Virus record (IMG/VR): IMGVR_UViG_3300020055_001822 | Location: 1 to 36,869 of that record | Strand: one strand, 5' to 3' | DNA length: 36,869 nt | Origin: a virus | Shown: piece after piece, positions 1-8,230 of the stretch | How positions within the stretch are numbered: position 1 is the stretch's first letter | Layout: each line of letters begins with the position of its first letter | Translations under genes and position numbers: made by a program | The notes under the pieces: generated by a model | What the model saw: the letters and a program-made list of their open reading frames with translations, nothing else | Database searches by the model: none | Told to the model about the DNA's origin: nothing

Positions 1-240
1 AACGCCCAATGTACTGATCACCATAAATTTTAAATTTTCTTCGTAAGCACGAGTTAATAGCTGCTCATGTGAAGTGTCGATCATTACAGTAGCATTATAA
101 TTTCCTAGTTCGACTATCCAATACTCAGTAATATTTTGACTTAATGCTAATGCTGTGGCCTTTTTAATTCTATCACTGTTGTCAATCCATCCAAAGCCTA
201 TTCGATTTTTAGTTATTATATTATAATCATAAAAGCTCAT
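1..240 (-). CDS. Hypothetical protein, N-terminal 80 residues (runs off the left edge)
   Basis: An open frame starts at an ATG at 240 and stays open to the window edge. The start overlaps the last 14 bases of the rSAM gene to its right, the same coupled spacing used elsewhere here. The protein begins MSFYDYNIITKNRIGFGWID and continues with EYWIVELGNYNATVMIDTSH. The alternation of hydrophobic strand-like stretches (YWIVELG, LKFMVISTLG) with charged helices suggests an alpha/beta domain. No catalytic motif is recognisable in the visible part and I do not assign a function. It is the most promoter-distal gene of the minus-strand series seen here. Confidence 0.7.
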   Translation of the reverse strand, partial: MSFYDYNIITKNRIGFGWIDNSDRIKKATALALSQNITEYWIVELGNYNATVMIDTSHEQLLTRAYEENLKFMVISTLGV

Positions 241-1591
241 GTGTATCTTCCTCATCCATTATATTCATAAATTCTTGATATTTGCTCCAATATTCTGTGT
301 GTCGATTGTTGTCTATGCATTCTTTAAGCCAACGCTCACTATCTCTGATATGTCTAATTTTGTTTATTGTAATTAATTTTTGCTCGTAATCTTTGATATC
401 TTCAACTGTATCTTCTAGTGGTTTGATACGTTCTAATAATTGCTCACGCTGTTGTGTTAACTGCACAGGATCTAATACATTTGCATGTAAAAATTCTGGC
501 ACAGTTAATCTACTGGTGTGCCAACGTATTCCTAAATCGTTTTCTATAGCGTCCATTGTTTCTGTTAAGTACAGTGCATTCATAGCACTAATAGTTGTAG
601 AACCTCTGATAGTTTGTAACTTATTTCCTAAAACCTGTTTGCACTGTTTAATATTTTGTTTTAATGTATTCCAATCGCTACCGTGACGTATCATACTATT
701 AAGTTCTCTATAACCATCAATGCTAATAGTAAGTCTGATGCCTGCAAAATTTCGCCATATATCTAATACATTGCGTCCGTTTTTAAATTCTAAATTTGTT
801 AAATTAGTACTGTATTTTAATATAACATTTTCGGGATTTGGTATTTGACTTATTAATTTAAAATGCAAAGGATCCAATAATGGTTCACCGCCTGCAAACT
901 CCATTTCTTCAATATGTTCTAAGTTTTCCATTAAATCATCAACAAACATAGTACTAGAACTAAACAGATTTAACATCGGATTACGCCGCATGTTGTTGAC
1001 TTCAATGATTGTATCAAGATAATCTCTGTCACCGTCTGGATGTAAATGTTTTACACGATCCCAACTACGCATCCAAGGTGTAGAGTCTTTAGGCCAACAC
1101 ATTCGACAACGTAAGTTACATATATTGCTTAATTTAAATTCAAAAATAGGAACACGCCAATCTACATTTCCAGTTTCGACCCATTCTTTAACAAAATCAG
1201 CATAGCGTTCTACACGTTCTAAATTTTGAGTTTGTCTTAAACTTACAATACCTTTATCTTCTAACTTCCAACACGCACGGCATCGTCTATTCCGTTCACC
1301 ATTGACAAGATCACTGCGTATTTCATTATATGTATTACTTTGCCATATATCTTTAGGAGTAAGGTTTCCGGTAGGGGCAGTGATCAGATCAGGAAACATT
1401 TCATGTATACGATTGTGATTAATTTCTGTAACTTTTTGACTGCGGCAACACAATCGATATTCGCCATTTGTAGTTGTACTCATATGCATAAACGGCATAA
1501 TGCAAAACGTATCATCGTTAACTTCAACTCCCAATGGCTCTAGTATTTCACTAGGCTTAAAATTTTCTGGGCTATTATCCTTATAGTTCAT
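227..1591 (-). CDS. N-twitch radical SAM protein (rSAM-1)
   Basis: Radical SAM enzyme with its auxiliary Fe-S domain at the N-terminus. Seen: C30-x12-G43-x4-C48 followed by C49, then C104-x2-C107, which fits the half-SPASM ('twitch') ligand pattern for one auxiliary [4Fe-4S] cluster. The core CxxxCxxC is C158, C162, C165, followed by the C-x4-S-x2-W signature shared by this family. GGEP (SAM-binding) is at residues 234-237 and a SIDG strand follows. At 454 aa it is a normal length for twitch domain-containing rSAM proteins. It lacks the RN..F...FPE tail found in most siblings and ends in acidic residues instead. The ATG at 1591 overlaps the upstream SPASM fragment by 11 nt. Family is confident; substrate unknown. 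Confidence 0.9.
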   Translation of the reverse strand: MNYKDNSPENFKPSEILEPLGVEVNDDTFCIMPFMHMSTTTNGEYRLCCRSQKVTEINHNRIHEMFPDLITAPTGNLTPKDIWQSNTYNEIRSDLVNGERNRRCRACWKLEDKGIVSLRQTQNLERVERYADFVKEWVETGNVDWRVPIFEFKLSNICNLRCRMCWPKDSTPWMRSWDRVKHLHPDGDRDYLDTIIEVNNMRRNPMLNLFSSSTMFVDDLMENLEHIEEMEFAGGEPLLDPLHFKLISQIPNPENVILKYSTNLTNLEFKNGRNVLDIWRNFAGIRLTISIDGYRELNSMIRHGSDWNTLKQNIKQCKQVLGNKLQTIRGSTTISAMNALYLTETMDAIENDLGIRWHTSRLTVPEFLHANVLDPVQLTQQREQLLERIKPLEDTVEDIKDYEQKLITINKIRHIRDSERWLKECIDNNRHTEYWSKYQEFMNIMDEEDTHELL

Positions 1592-1916
1592 TTTTGCCTA
1601 CTCTTAATTTTTTTATATGTTCTGGATGGGCTTTGCTCAACTGTATATCTGCTGCACAAGTACATTTTTGTTTTGTACATACAATAGGTCCATCTGGCAT
1701 TGTAAATCCATCATATATATTACCCAATGGACCGCCTACACGACAAATTGCACGATACACGGTACCTTGATTGTCTATAGTAACATTTTGCATGCCTGCC
1801 CAGCATAACCATCCTTGGAAACGGTTTGTTTCTTCAGCTAGTAAATCATTTACATTGCTTTCTTCACTAGTACCATCTTCACGATGTACTATAATATTTT
1901 TGAAACTACTCGCCAT
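1581..1916 (-). CDS. Free-standing SPASM-like domain ('SPASM A'), apparent C-terminal half of a split rSAM enzyme
   Basis: A 111-aa protein consisting of a SPASM-type auxiliary cluster domain. Cysteines are C38, C58, C80, C85 and C87, with WLCWAGMQNVTIDNQG, a VYRAICRVGG strand and CTKQKCTCAAD at the end. No rSAM core is present. Its beginning (FKNIIVHREDG...NVNDLL) reads as the natural continuation of the core-only protein at 2909-3604, which stops just after its barrel at EELEWLARV; 231 plus 111 residues gives a normal rSAM/SPASM length. Two other genes lie between the halves. The frame is open to about 2015, but I chose the ATG at 1916 because the upstream part is an out-of-frame shadow of the neighbour. 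It may act in trans with the core protein (inference). Confidence 0.75.
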   Translation of the reverse strand: MASSFKNIIVHREDGTSEESNVNDLLAEETNRFQGWLCWAGMQNVTIDNQGTVYRAICRVGGPLGNIYDGFTMPDGPIVCTKQKCTCAADIQLSKAHPEHIKKLRVGKNEL

Positions 1917-2271
1917 CGTATTTTTTCCACTTACTCCCGCCATTGGGACCAGCAATTGATTCATATGAATTAATAGTACAGTTGTCAAAACATGTAGATG
2001 GTAAGTCAGAACCATCTATTGTAAAGTTTTTTCTAAGTCTTTGATAACTTGGAGACTTTAATATTTCAGAACTTGTTTTTTTGCCATCTATTCTCATATC
2101 AATATCTATATCTAAATTTTGTCTCTGTGCCCATTCACGTAGGCTATGATTATCACCATGTAAAAAACAACAAGGTAGATATCTTCCATCTGGTGTTATC
2201 ATTGGCAGCACTGAATTATAAATGCACTTTGGCCAAAAATTACTTCTCCATTTTGCATTTTTTAAATCCAT
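1906..2271 (-). CDS. Free-standing SPASM-like domain ('SPASM B'), apparent C-terminal half of a split rSAM enzyme
   Basis: A 121-aa protein with C16-x12-G29-x4-C34 then C35, and C94-x3-C98. This matches the C-terminal cluster domain of the intact rSAM/SPASM protein at 9488-10570 (C-x13-G-x4-C-C, then C-x3-C). It has no rSAM core. It follows the core-only gene at 2262-2927 with a 10-nt overlap, and the two together (221+121 aa) approach the length of the intact relative (360 aa). They may therefore be one gene broken by a frame change in the linker, or a genuine two-subunit enzyme. The ATG at 2271 lies next to an A6 run, so a one-base indel or assembly error is possible. Ends with TAG inside the start region of the next gene. 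Confidence 0.75.
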   Translation of the reverse strand: MDLKNAKWRSNFWPKCIYNSVLPMITPDGRYLPCCFLHGDNHSLREWAQRQNLDIDIDMRIDGKKTSSEILKSPSYQRLRKNFTIDGSDLPSTCFDNCTINSYESIAGPNGGSKWKKYDGE

Positions 2272-2927
2272 AAATGCTTGTCCTTTTCATTTTTTACATC
2301 GTATATATGCTCACCACGAGTACTTACAACTGGATTAAAGTAGAAGTTGTTTGCTTCTGCAATTTCTCTAGCTTGTGATACAGTGTCACGGTTATACGGA
2401 AATACCAAATGTTTCCATTCTAAACCCCTAAAACGATTATAATTTTTACCTACAGTTTCAACTGCTGTTTGAATTGACTGCCATCTTGCGCCTCGGCGAT
2501 AAAGATGATTGTTAGACTCGATGCCGTCAATACTAAAAATTATATTCCATTTACTTAAATCTTTTGCAACAAACTCGTTCCAAAATTTTGCAGGACGATT
2601 AGCTGCACTAGTAACTAGTGTACATAAAAAATCTTGTTCTATTAATCTATCTACACAACCTAAAAAGTTTTTATGAAAAATTGCATCACCGTAACATCCA
2701 CACAAATTAAAACTGTAATATTTCCTATCAAATGTTTTTAATATTTGTTCAAATATTTCCATTGACATATCGCCTTTGTACCATCCATGTATTGGGTCAT
2801 TGGAATCTCGGTATGTTCGAACACATCCTGGACAACTAACTGCACAAATACTAGTAAGTTCGAGTTCTATAGAAATTTTAGGTTTGTTTGGCTGTTTGAT
2901 AAAATCCTCTAAACTCTCGCTAACCAT
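2262..2927 (-). CDS. Radical SAM core protein without SPASM ('core B')
   Basis: A 221-aa rSAM core. Seen: C28-x3-C32-x2-C35 in the context TSICAVSCPGC, an FSIDG strand, and a LYRRGARW segment shared with the classical rSAM protein at 9488-10570 (LYRQNVVW). The usual GGEP motif is replaced by CGCYGDA (residues 76-82), matching CGNLGDP at the equivalent place in that relative, so this is a subfamily trait rather than damage. The protein ends shortly after the barrel, with no auxiliary cluster cysteines; these are in the next gene (1906-2271). Starts at ATG 2927, overlapping the previous core gene by 19 nt. Function unknown; probably acts with the adjacent SPASM product. Confidence 0.8.
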   Translation of the reverse strand: MVSESLEDFIKQPNKPKISIELELTSICAVSCPGCVRTYRDSNDPIHGWYKGDMSMEIFEQILKTFDRKYYSFNLCGCYGDAIFHKNFLGCVDRLIEQDFLCTLVTSAANRPAKFWNEFVAKDLSKWNIIFSIDGIESNNHLYRRGARWQSIQTAVETVGKNYNRFRGLEWKHLVFPYNRDTVSQAREIAEANNFYFNPVVSTRGEHIYDVKNEKDKHLWI

Positions 2928-3604
2928 TCTAGTTCCTCATTGCTATAATATGGATCATCACTGTGCCCGTCATACACTGTTAACCCACTAGCACCCGGTA
3001 ATGCCCAACTACCAGTGACGGGATCGATCTTAGGACGTATACGTCTGATAACCCAGTGAACATCATTTTCATCAAACATTTGAATTAGTTGTTTGCATTC
3101 TTCTAACTTGCCCGGCAAATACATTATGTGGACATGTACTTGATTATTGCCTGTGTTTTGCTTAACATGATTATTTAGTGCAATAATTGTGTCCATGATA
3201 CGATCATGTTTAGCAAATTCAAAATGATAGCTAAAGATATAATAATTGATATAAGGTAAACTGTCAATATAACGTTGTAGTCCAACACTTCCATTTGTTG
3301 TAACACTAAAACGATTGATACCACGGTCTTTAGCATACTTTAGCATTTCAATTATACGTGGATGTACAAAAGGCTCTCCACCGGTCAAACTAACCCGTGT
3401 TATTTTTCCTACACTTTTTGCGGTATCCACTAGTTTGTCGACTGTGCTTGTGTAAACATCCCAAGGCATATGTTCACTTGTACGATCGTGGATGTCGCTA
3501 CCGCAATAGCTGCAATCGTAGTTACAACGTTTGCCTAAATTCCATTCTACACGAAGCCAATCGTCTTTTGGTGCATGATTATCTTCAACTGCTACTAGTG
3601 ACAT
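2909..3604 (-). CDS. Radical SAM core protein without SPASM ('core A')
   Basis: A 231-aa rSAM core starting at ATG 3604. Seen: C27-x3-C31-x2-C34 within GKRCNYDCSYCGSD, and a canonical GGEP at 75-78 (SLTGGEPFVHP), then VTTNGS and FSYHFEF strands. It stops at NEELEWLARV, about where a C-terminal SPASM domain would begin. A sequence resembling its missing SPASM half is encoded about 1 kb further on (1581-1916), beyond a complete second split enzyme. It has the classical order (core first), unlike most rSAM proteins in this window, and lacks the C-x4-S-x2-W signature. Overlaps the SGNH-like gene upstream by 20 nt. Confidence 0.82.
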   Translation of the reverse strand: MSLVAVEDNHAPKDDWLRVEWNLGKRCNYDCSYCGSDIHDRTSEHMPWDVYTSTVDKLVDTAKSVGKITRVSLTGGEPFVHPRIIEMLKYAKDRGINRFSVTTNGSVGLQRYIDSLPYINYYIFSYHFEFAKHDRIMDTIIALNNHVKQNTGNNQVHVHIMYLPGKLEECKQLIQMFDENDVHWVIRRIRPKIDPVTGSWALPGASGLTVYDGHSDDPYYSNEELEWLARV

Positions 3605-4466
3605 TATAATACCTTTCTGCTATTCTCTGTGCAAATCGTTTATGTACGCTACTGTTTAAATGAAAATTAGTTGTCCATACTGCTTCGTCAAATGTTAATT
3701 CGTCATCCATTGCTAATTCTATTCTTCTATTCACAAAGTCTTTTGCAAACTCGAGTATTTGTTTACTAACAAGATGTTTTTGTTTTCGGCCAACAAGAAA
3801 ATTATTATCTATTACAAGATGCATATATTCTGACAAAAGACTATTTTTCTTTAAAAACACACTATCTACATAGATAGGTTTTTTGCCTAATATATTAGTA
3901 ATGGTATTATCAAAAAACATTAAATCAACAAAATATCTATATGCTGACATTTCCCAAGTTTCTCTAGAATAATAATCTGAAGTATATAAATTATTTTTTT
4001 TACTATGTCTACTAAAACTAGATATTAAATATTTTTTATGATTTTCAATATCTGGAGAGGAAGAATTCTTACAATAATACGAATATCTGTCAGAACTAGT
4101 TGTTTGTACAATAACATCTTTTATTTCGATACCTTGAGATTGCAGATCTAGTATATCGTGTAGTGTTTTATACATTATTTCGTAATTACTACTTCCGCCT
4201 ATACTATTATTAATTACTGATATATCTAATATCTGACTTAATTGTGTACTCCATCTATTCTGAACATTAAAGTCTATAAATTGTTTAATATGGTTCGGAT
4301 CCTGATGTAGCCAAGTATCTCGATATTTTTGCCACGATTGAACATTTTCCATTAAATGGTCGTTAAAGTCATTACGAGTTCTACTAACAGCATTTGGGAC
4401 TAAAAAATCTCCTATATCTTCTCCTGCTGTAAAACTATCTCCTGCAATATATATTACCTGTTTCAT
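3585..4466 (-). CDS. SGNH/GDSL-like hydrolase or acyltransferase (SGNH-1)
   Basis: A 293-aa protein with an SGNH-type layout. Seen: a nucleophile motif GDSFTAG at residues 9-15 (Ser11) directly after a short beta strand, a block-II/III-like GGSSN at about 90-94, and a C-terminal NFHLNSSVH at 267-275 in the place of the usual DxxH. There is no signal peptide, so it is probably cytoplasmic. SGNH enzymes hydrolyse or transfer acyl esters, often on glycans; the substrate here is not determined. It overlaps the N-twitch rSAM gene upstream by 4 nt (ATGA), the tightest coupling class. Two further SGNH-like genes in the window also sit beside N-twitch rSAM genes. Confidence 0.72.
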   Translation of the reverse strand: MKQVIYIAGDSFTAGEDIGDFLVPNAVSRTRNDFNDHLMENVQSWQKYRDTWLHQDPNHIKQFIDFNVQNRWSTQLSQILDISVINNSIGGSSNYEIMYKTLHDILDLQSQGIEIKDVIVQTTSSDRYSYYCKNSSSPDIENHKKYLISSFSRHSKKNNLYTSDYYSRETWEMSAYRYFVDLMFFDNTITNILGKKPIYVDSVFLKKNSLLSEYMHLVIDNNFLVGRKQKHLVSKQILEFAKDFVNRRIELAMDDELTFDEAVWTTNFHLNSSVHKRFAQRIAERYYNVTSSS

Positions 4467-5611
4467 TTGTCAATATAATCTTTCAATTCAGGAACAACAC
4501 TGAGAATGTTTTCATTTCTTAACTCATCTAAATCTCTAGTAAAATTAACAAAAGTGTCCCAATGTTTTTTATGGATCTCATCACTGCTTAATTGTTTACA
4601 CAGTGTAGCAAAATCTGATATAGATTCAAGTTGTTGTACAGCCTGTTCACGCAATTGTGCAGGTAATACAAAAGGACTGAGATATATAGGACTGTTACAC
4701 ACTGTAGTAAATGCACTTTTAGCACTGACGTTAGTGTACTCAGCATCAAACTCAAACAAACGCAGATACAGTTCTTTAAGATTTAATAAATTGTATGCTT
4801 GTATAGTAACATTAAATCCTATTTGCACTGTGTTTAAACTGGCATATCTGTCAAGTGTTTTTTCTAATTGTTCAAACGTATATGATCCACCTCTGATATA
4901 TTCATATAATTTGCCTGTGCCTTCGATACTAAACATAATACGAACTTGTTTGAATTGACTTAGCGCATCAAGTATTCCTGGGTTGACTACTGTGCCATTT
5001 GTTGTATACTGAAGTACAATATTTTCACCTCCCCGACGTACTAATTCATTTAAAAATTCTACATGATTTTTAGCCATCATAGGCTCACCGCCTTTGAAAT
5101 CAATACGTTGTAGTGTGTGACTGTGACTGAGTAGTTCTTGTAAATCACTTAGTTCAGTTTGTCTTACTGTTTGTATATCTGCACTGTAGTCTTTTTGATA
5201 ACGTGGATCTCGTTGTGCTAATATACGATCTTCTTTAAACCAACTGTTGCTAGCCCAACTGCCACACATGCGACATTTTAAGTTGCATACATTACTGAGA
5301 TTTATATCAGCTTGTATTAGTTCGACAGGATCGTTTACACTGCGAGTTCCCGAAGGTACAGTAAACTTTTCATCAAACCAAAATCTTCTGCTAGTACCAA
5401 CCATACGTTCACGCTCTGAACAACTGCCACAACTTTTAGGTAATTCGCCTTGTAGCAAACTAGCTCTAACATCTGTTAGTGCAGTTAAACTTTCTTGCAT
5501 ATTGTCTACACCAAAATCGCCTGCACTACCTCTCCACTGACAACAAGGTTTTAATTTGCCACTGGCTGTTACTGCTACAGCATGCCAAGGCATATAGCAA
5601 GCAGGCTTCAT
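4463..5611 (-). CDS. N-twitch radical SAM protein (rSAM-2)
   Basis: A 382-aa N-twitch rSAM enzyme, among the shortest here because the twitch begins almost at residue 1. Seen: C5-x12-G18-x4-C23 plus C24, C61-x2-C64, core C109-x3-C113-x2-C116 followed by C-x4-S-x2-W, GGEP at 174-177, YTTNGT and FSIEG strands, and a tail RNENILSVVPEL. The tail resembles the RN-x-x-F-x-x-x-FPE ending of its siblings. It is coupled by ATGA to the SGNH-like gene downstream and abuts the next rSAM gene upstream, with one shared base at 5611. Substrate unknown. Confidence 0.9.
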   Translation of the reverse strand: MKPACYMPWHAVAVTASGKLKPCCQWRGSAGDFGVDNMQESLTALTDVRASLLQGELPKSCGSCSERERMVGTSRRFWFDEKFTVPSGTRSVNDPVELIQADINLSNVCNLKCRMCGSWASNSWFKEDRILAQRDPRYQKDYSADIQTVRQTELSDLQELLSHSHTLQRIDFKGGEPMMAKNHVEFLNELVRRGGENIVLQYTTNGTVVNPGILDALSQFKQVRIMFSIEGTGKLYEYIRGGSYTFEQLEKTLDRYASLNTVQIGFNVTIQAYNLLNLKELYLRLFEFDAEYTNVSAKSAFTTVCNSPIYLSPFVLPAQLREQAVQQLESISDFATLCKQLSSDEIHKKHWDTFVNFTRDLDELRNENILSVVPELKDYIDK

Positions 5612-6831
5612 TAATATATCTCCAATATACGATTTAATTCCGGAAATGTGTGTGCAAAGTTTTCATTTCTCATAGCATCTAACTTTTTAATTGTGTCTAT
5701 TCTATCAATTTCTAATTGTTCACTCCATTGGTCTGTCAGAATAAAATCTAACGTTGATTTGACAATTATATGATTTGAATGTTTACATTGTGACAATACT
5801 TGAATTATTTTCTGTTTTTGATCAGTCCTCAATGTTCTAATATTATTAAAACTTGTGTTGTTTACATAGTGTTCGTGGTTACCTGGTAGATACCAATTAT
5901 GTTCTAAACAATAATCTACAAGCTGATTCAAATATAATACATTATATATACTCACTGTTGGATCTAGCTGAACTTGATAATTTTGTTTTGTATTTAATTC
6001 AAACAATTGATTAATAGTATGTTTAGCTTGTTCCCAAGCAACACCATGACGTTGATAACTGTATCTATCTTCTATATCATCTATGCTTACTGTTATAAAA
6101 ACTGAACCCATGCTATCTAACAAGTCGGTGTATTGTTCAGGTATAGCAAGTGTTCCGTTGGTGTTGTACCACAATTGTACATCACTAACATCGTAAGTGT
6201 CAGCAAATCTTTGTAAAAATTCAAATTGTCTAGTTATCATAAAAGGTTCGCCGCCCATGACATGGATGTGTTTTATTTTTTCTAAGCCTGATACATCTAA
6301 CCACTGCTCATCTTCATCAACCCATTCGCATTGCTTTTGATATTGATAAATTTCAGTTTGCTTGTAAGTTTTGTTTGAATCTTGTATTCTATATTTGTCT
6401 TTTGCCCAACTGCTACTGTTGTGAACTCCACAAATTCTGCATTTTAAATTACAACGATTTCCAGGTTTTATTTCTAACCATGTGAGTTCATTCTTAGGTG
6501 CAGCACCTTGCATAATCCGATGAGTATAGTTTATTGCTTGTAAACTAGTACTAAATGAAATTCTAGGGCTAAACTTGCTATTATCTTTCCAGCATATACT
6601 ACAATTAGCAAACTGTTTATTTTCAATAAATTGTTGTTGCATTTGTATACGACTCGGATCTTGCAACAATTGCCCGATACTTTTTTTTTGTATTTTTGTA
6701 TCTAAAGGATCGCCCATGCAACAAGGAAGAACATCGCCGTTTGCTTCTATAGCCATGTGTATAAAAGGCATAGCACAAAAGTTATTGCCAGGTTGTTGTA
6801 GCCATTCAGTTATAGTGTCTTTACGATTCAT
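5611..6831 (-). CDS. N-twitch radical SAM protein (rSAM-3)
   Basis: A 406-aa member of the same family. Seen: twitch C19-x12-G-x4-C37 plus C38, C77-x2-C80, core C127-x3-C131-x2-C134 followed by C-x4-S-x2-W (CGVHNSSSW), GGEP at 193-196, YNTNGT and VSIDD strands, and a well-formed tail RNENFAHTFPEL. The start at ATG 6831 overlaps the next gene by 11 nt. It is the second of four consecutive N-twitch genes (4463-9491) that probably arose by old tandem duplication, since all motifs keep their order but the sequence between them is strongly diverged. Confidence 0.9.
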   Translation of the reverse strand: MNRKDTITEWLQQPGNNFCAMPFIHMAIEANGDVLPCCMGDPLDTKIQKKSIGQLLQDPSRIQMQQQFIENKQFANCSICWKDNSKFSPRISFSTSLQAINYTHRIMQGAAPKNELTWLEIKPGNRCNLKCRICGVHNSSSWAKDKYRIQDSNKTYKQTEIYQYQKQCEWVDEDEQWLDVSGLEKIKHIHVMGGEPFMITRQFEFLQRFADTYDVSDVQLWYNTNGTLAIPEQYTDLLDSMGSVFITVSIDDIEDRYSYQRHGVAWEQAKHTINQLFELNTKQNYQVQLDPTVSIYNVLYLNQLVDYCLEHNWYLPGNHEHYVNNTSFNNIRTLRTDQKQKIIQVLSQCKHSNHIIVKSTLDFILTDQWSEQLEIDRIDTIKKLDAMRNENFAHTFPELNRILEIY

Positions 6832-8230
6832 TTAAATCCTTAAATATATCTTTCATTTCTGGGAATGTAGCACTAAAACTATTATTACGTTGACGATCAC
6901 AAAGAGATAAAAATTCTCTTAATTCGGGAAGTCTGATACTCCAATCTTCTGATTCCATAAACTTTAGCATACCTTCTAGTCTATCAATACCGTAACTTGC
7001 ACTACGCCATTTTTCGTAATCTACTTTTCCTTTGTGCCAACTCGGCACACCAAGTTCCCAATTAGCTTCCCACCAAGGATAAAATTTTTCATATTTTTTG
7101 CGCACTTCTGCTTTGAACCAGTCTGGCAAAACTTTTACATTTAAGTGTGGAGGATGATACACAAAGTGATAGTTAATACCACCTGCTCCAAACGGCCACA
7201 TATTAATCTTGCTAAATCCTTGTTCTAGTTTCCATTTAATAAAATCCGGTATGTAATAAATGTTTAATGCTTGAACTGCACAAGCAACTGTTACTTCTAC
7301 GTTATTGCTGGTTTCTTTGTCTAGTATATGAAATACTTCTTCTGTACGTTTCCATTCACTTGGATAACGTATATAACTGTTCATTTCGTGTATACTGTCT
7401 ACACTATAATGAAAACGTACTAATTTAAATTCTTTCCATAAATCAAATAAATCTTCACGCCATTCTACACCATTTGAGTTATAACGTAGTTCTAAGTTTT
7501 TAGCATGTCCTTGTTTGATACATTCTTCTAATATTTCATAGTGTTCTTCAATGATTAAACTTTCGCCACCCGCAAAATAAATCTGTTGCATGTTTGGAAT
7601 TTGAGAATAAAACTGTTCCCAAAACGTAGGATTTTGTTTGTGCCAGTTATAACTACTACCGTTAGTACTGCCTTTATCATGCCACTGCATTGTTTCTTTA
7701 AGCGACTCATTTTGTACAGCAGGAAAGATTGCTTTGTAATCTTTAATCCATCCAGAACTATCATGCGGACTGCACATAACACATGCAAGTTGACACTTAG
7801 TTCCAAAACGCAAGTCAATGTATGTTAGTTCAGGAGGCACTTCACCATCTTCTGTAGTATTTTCTAGTAAACGGTCAACATCAACTCTCTGACTCCAATA
7901 TGCAGTTTCCCACATACGTTTACTATTATGTCCTGCTGCTTCTTCTTTATAACATTTTAAACAACTAGGAGGTTTTTCACCATTCATCATTTGTTTACGA
8001 ACATTACGCATGTACTTCGAGTTCCATGCAGTTTGAAAATCAGTTACATTTAAGTTATTAGGTTTACCGTCGTCTGTTTTTAAAATCCCAACTTGACCTC
8101 CATGTTCTTTATCATTTGTAGGACCCACGCTACTAGCGTTAGCCGTACAACATACTCTCATTGATCCGTCCGGTCTTGTACTAAGGTGTACCCACGGTAA
8201 TATACAAAATGTATCACTGGGTAAAGTCAT
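6821..8230 (-). CDS. N-twitch radical SAM protein with GGES variant (rSAM-4)
   Basis: A 469-aa member. Seen: twitch C9-x12-G22-x4-C27 plus C28, C90-x2-C93, core C146-x3-C150-x2-C153 followed by C-x4-S-x2-W, and tail RNNSFSATFPEM. Two departures from the siblings stand out. The usual GGEP is GGES (residues 221-224). The core motif reads TKCQLACVMC, lacking the Asn that follows the first Cys in the other eleven. A long insertion after the core (about residues 165-205) and an aromatic-rich C-terminal half (WWEANWELGVPSW) suggest a distinct substrate pocket. The cluster ligands are intact, so it is likely active. Confidence 0.88.
   Translation of the reverse strand: MTLPSDTFCILPWVHLSTRPDGSMRVCCTANASSVGPTNDKEHGGQVGILKTDDGKPNNLNVTDFQTAWNSKYMRNVRKQMMNGEKPPSCLKCYKEEAAGHNSKRMWETAYWSQRVDVDRLLENTTEDGEVPPELTYIDLRFGTKCQLACVMCSPHDSSGWIKDYKAIFPAVQNESLKETMQWHDKGSTNGSSYNWHKQNPTFWEQFYSQIPNMQQIYFAGGESLIIEEHYEILEECIKQGHAKNLELRYNSNGVEWREDLFDLWKEFKLVRFHYSVDSIHEMNSYIRYPSEWKRTEEVFHILDKETSNNVEVTVACAVQALNIYYIPDFIKWKLEQGFSKINMWPFGAGGINYHFVYHPPHLNVKVLPDWFKAEVRKKYEKFYPWWEANWELGVPSWHKGKVDYEKWRSASYGIDRLEGMLKFMESEDWSIRLPELREFLSLCDRQRNNSFSATFPEMKDIFKDLNES

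Noticed and set aside
1917-2015. Upstream extension of the SPASM A frame to a Met at 2015
   Set aside because: The extra 33 residues lie out of frame over the SPASM B gene, are low-complexity hydrophobic, and the homologous region begins after ATG 1916.
4506-4958. A 150-aa open frame on the plus strand inside rSAM-2
   Set aside because: It lies entirely within a gene with complete family motifs on the other strand, has no ribosome site or conserved motif, and its Ser/Leu/Cys-rich composition is typical of antisense shadow frames.
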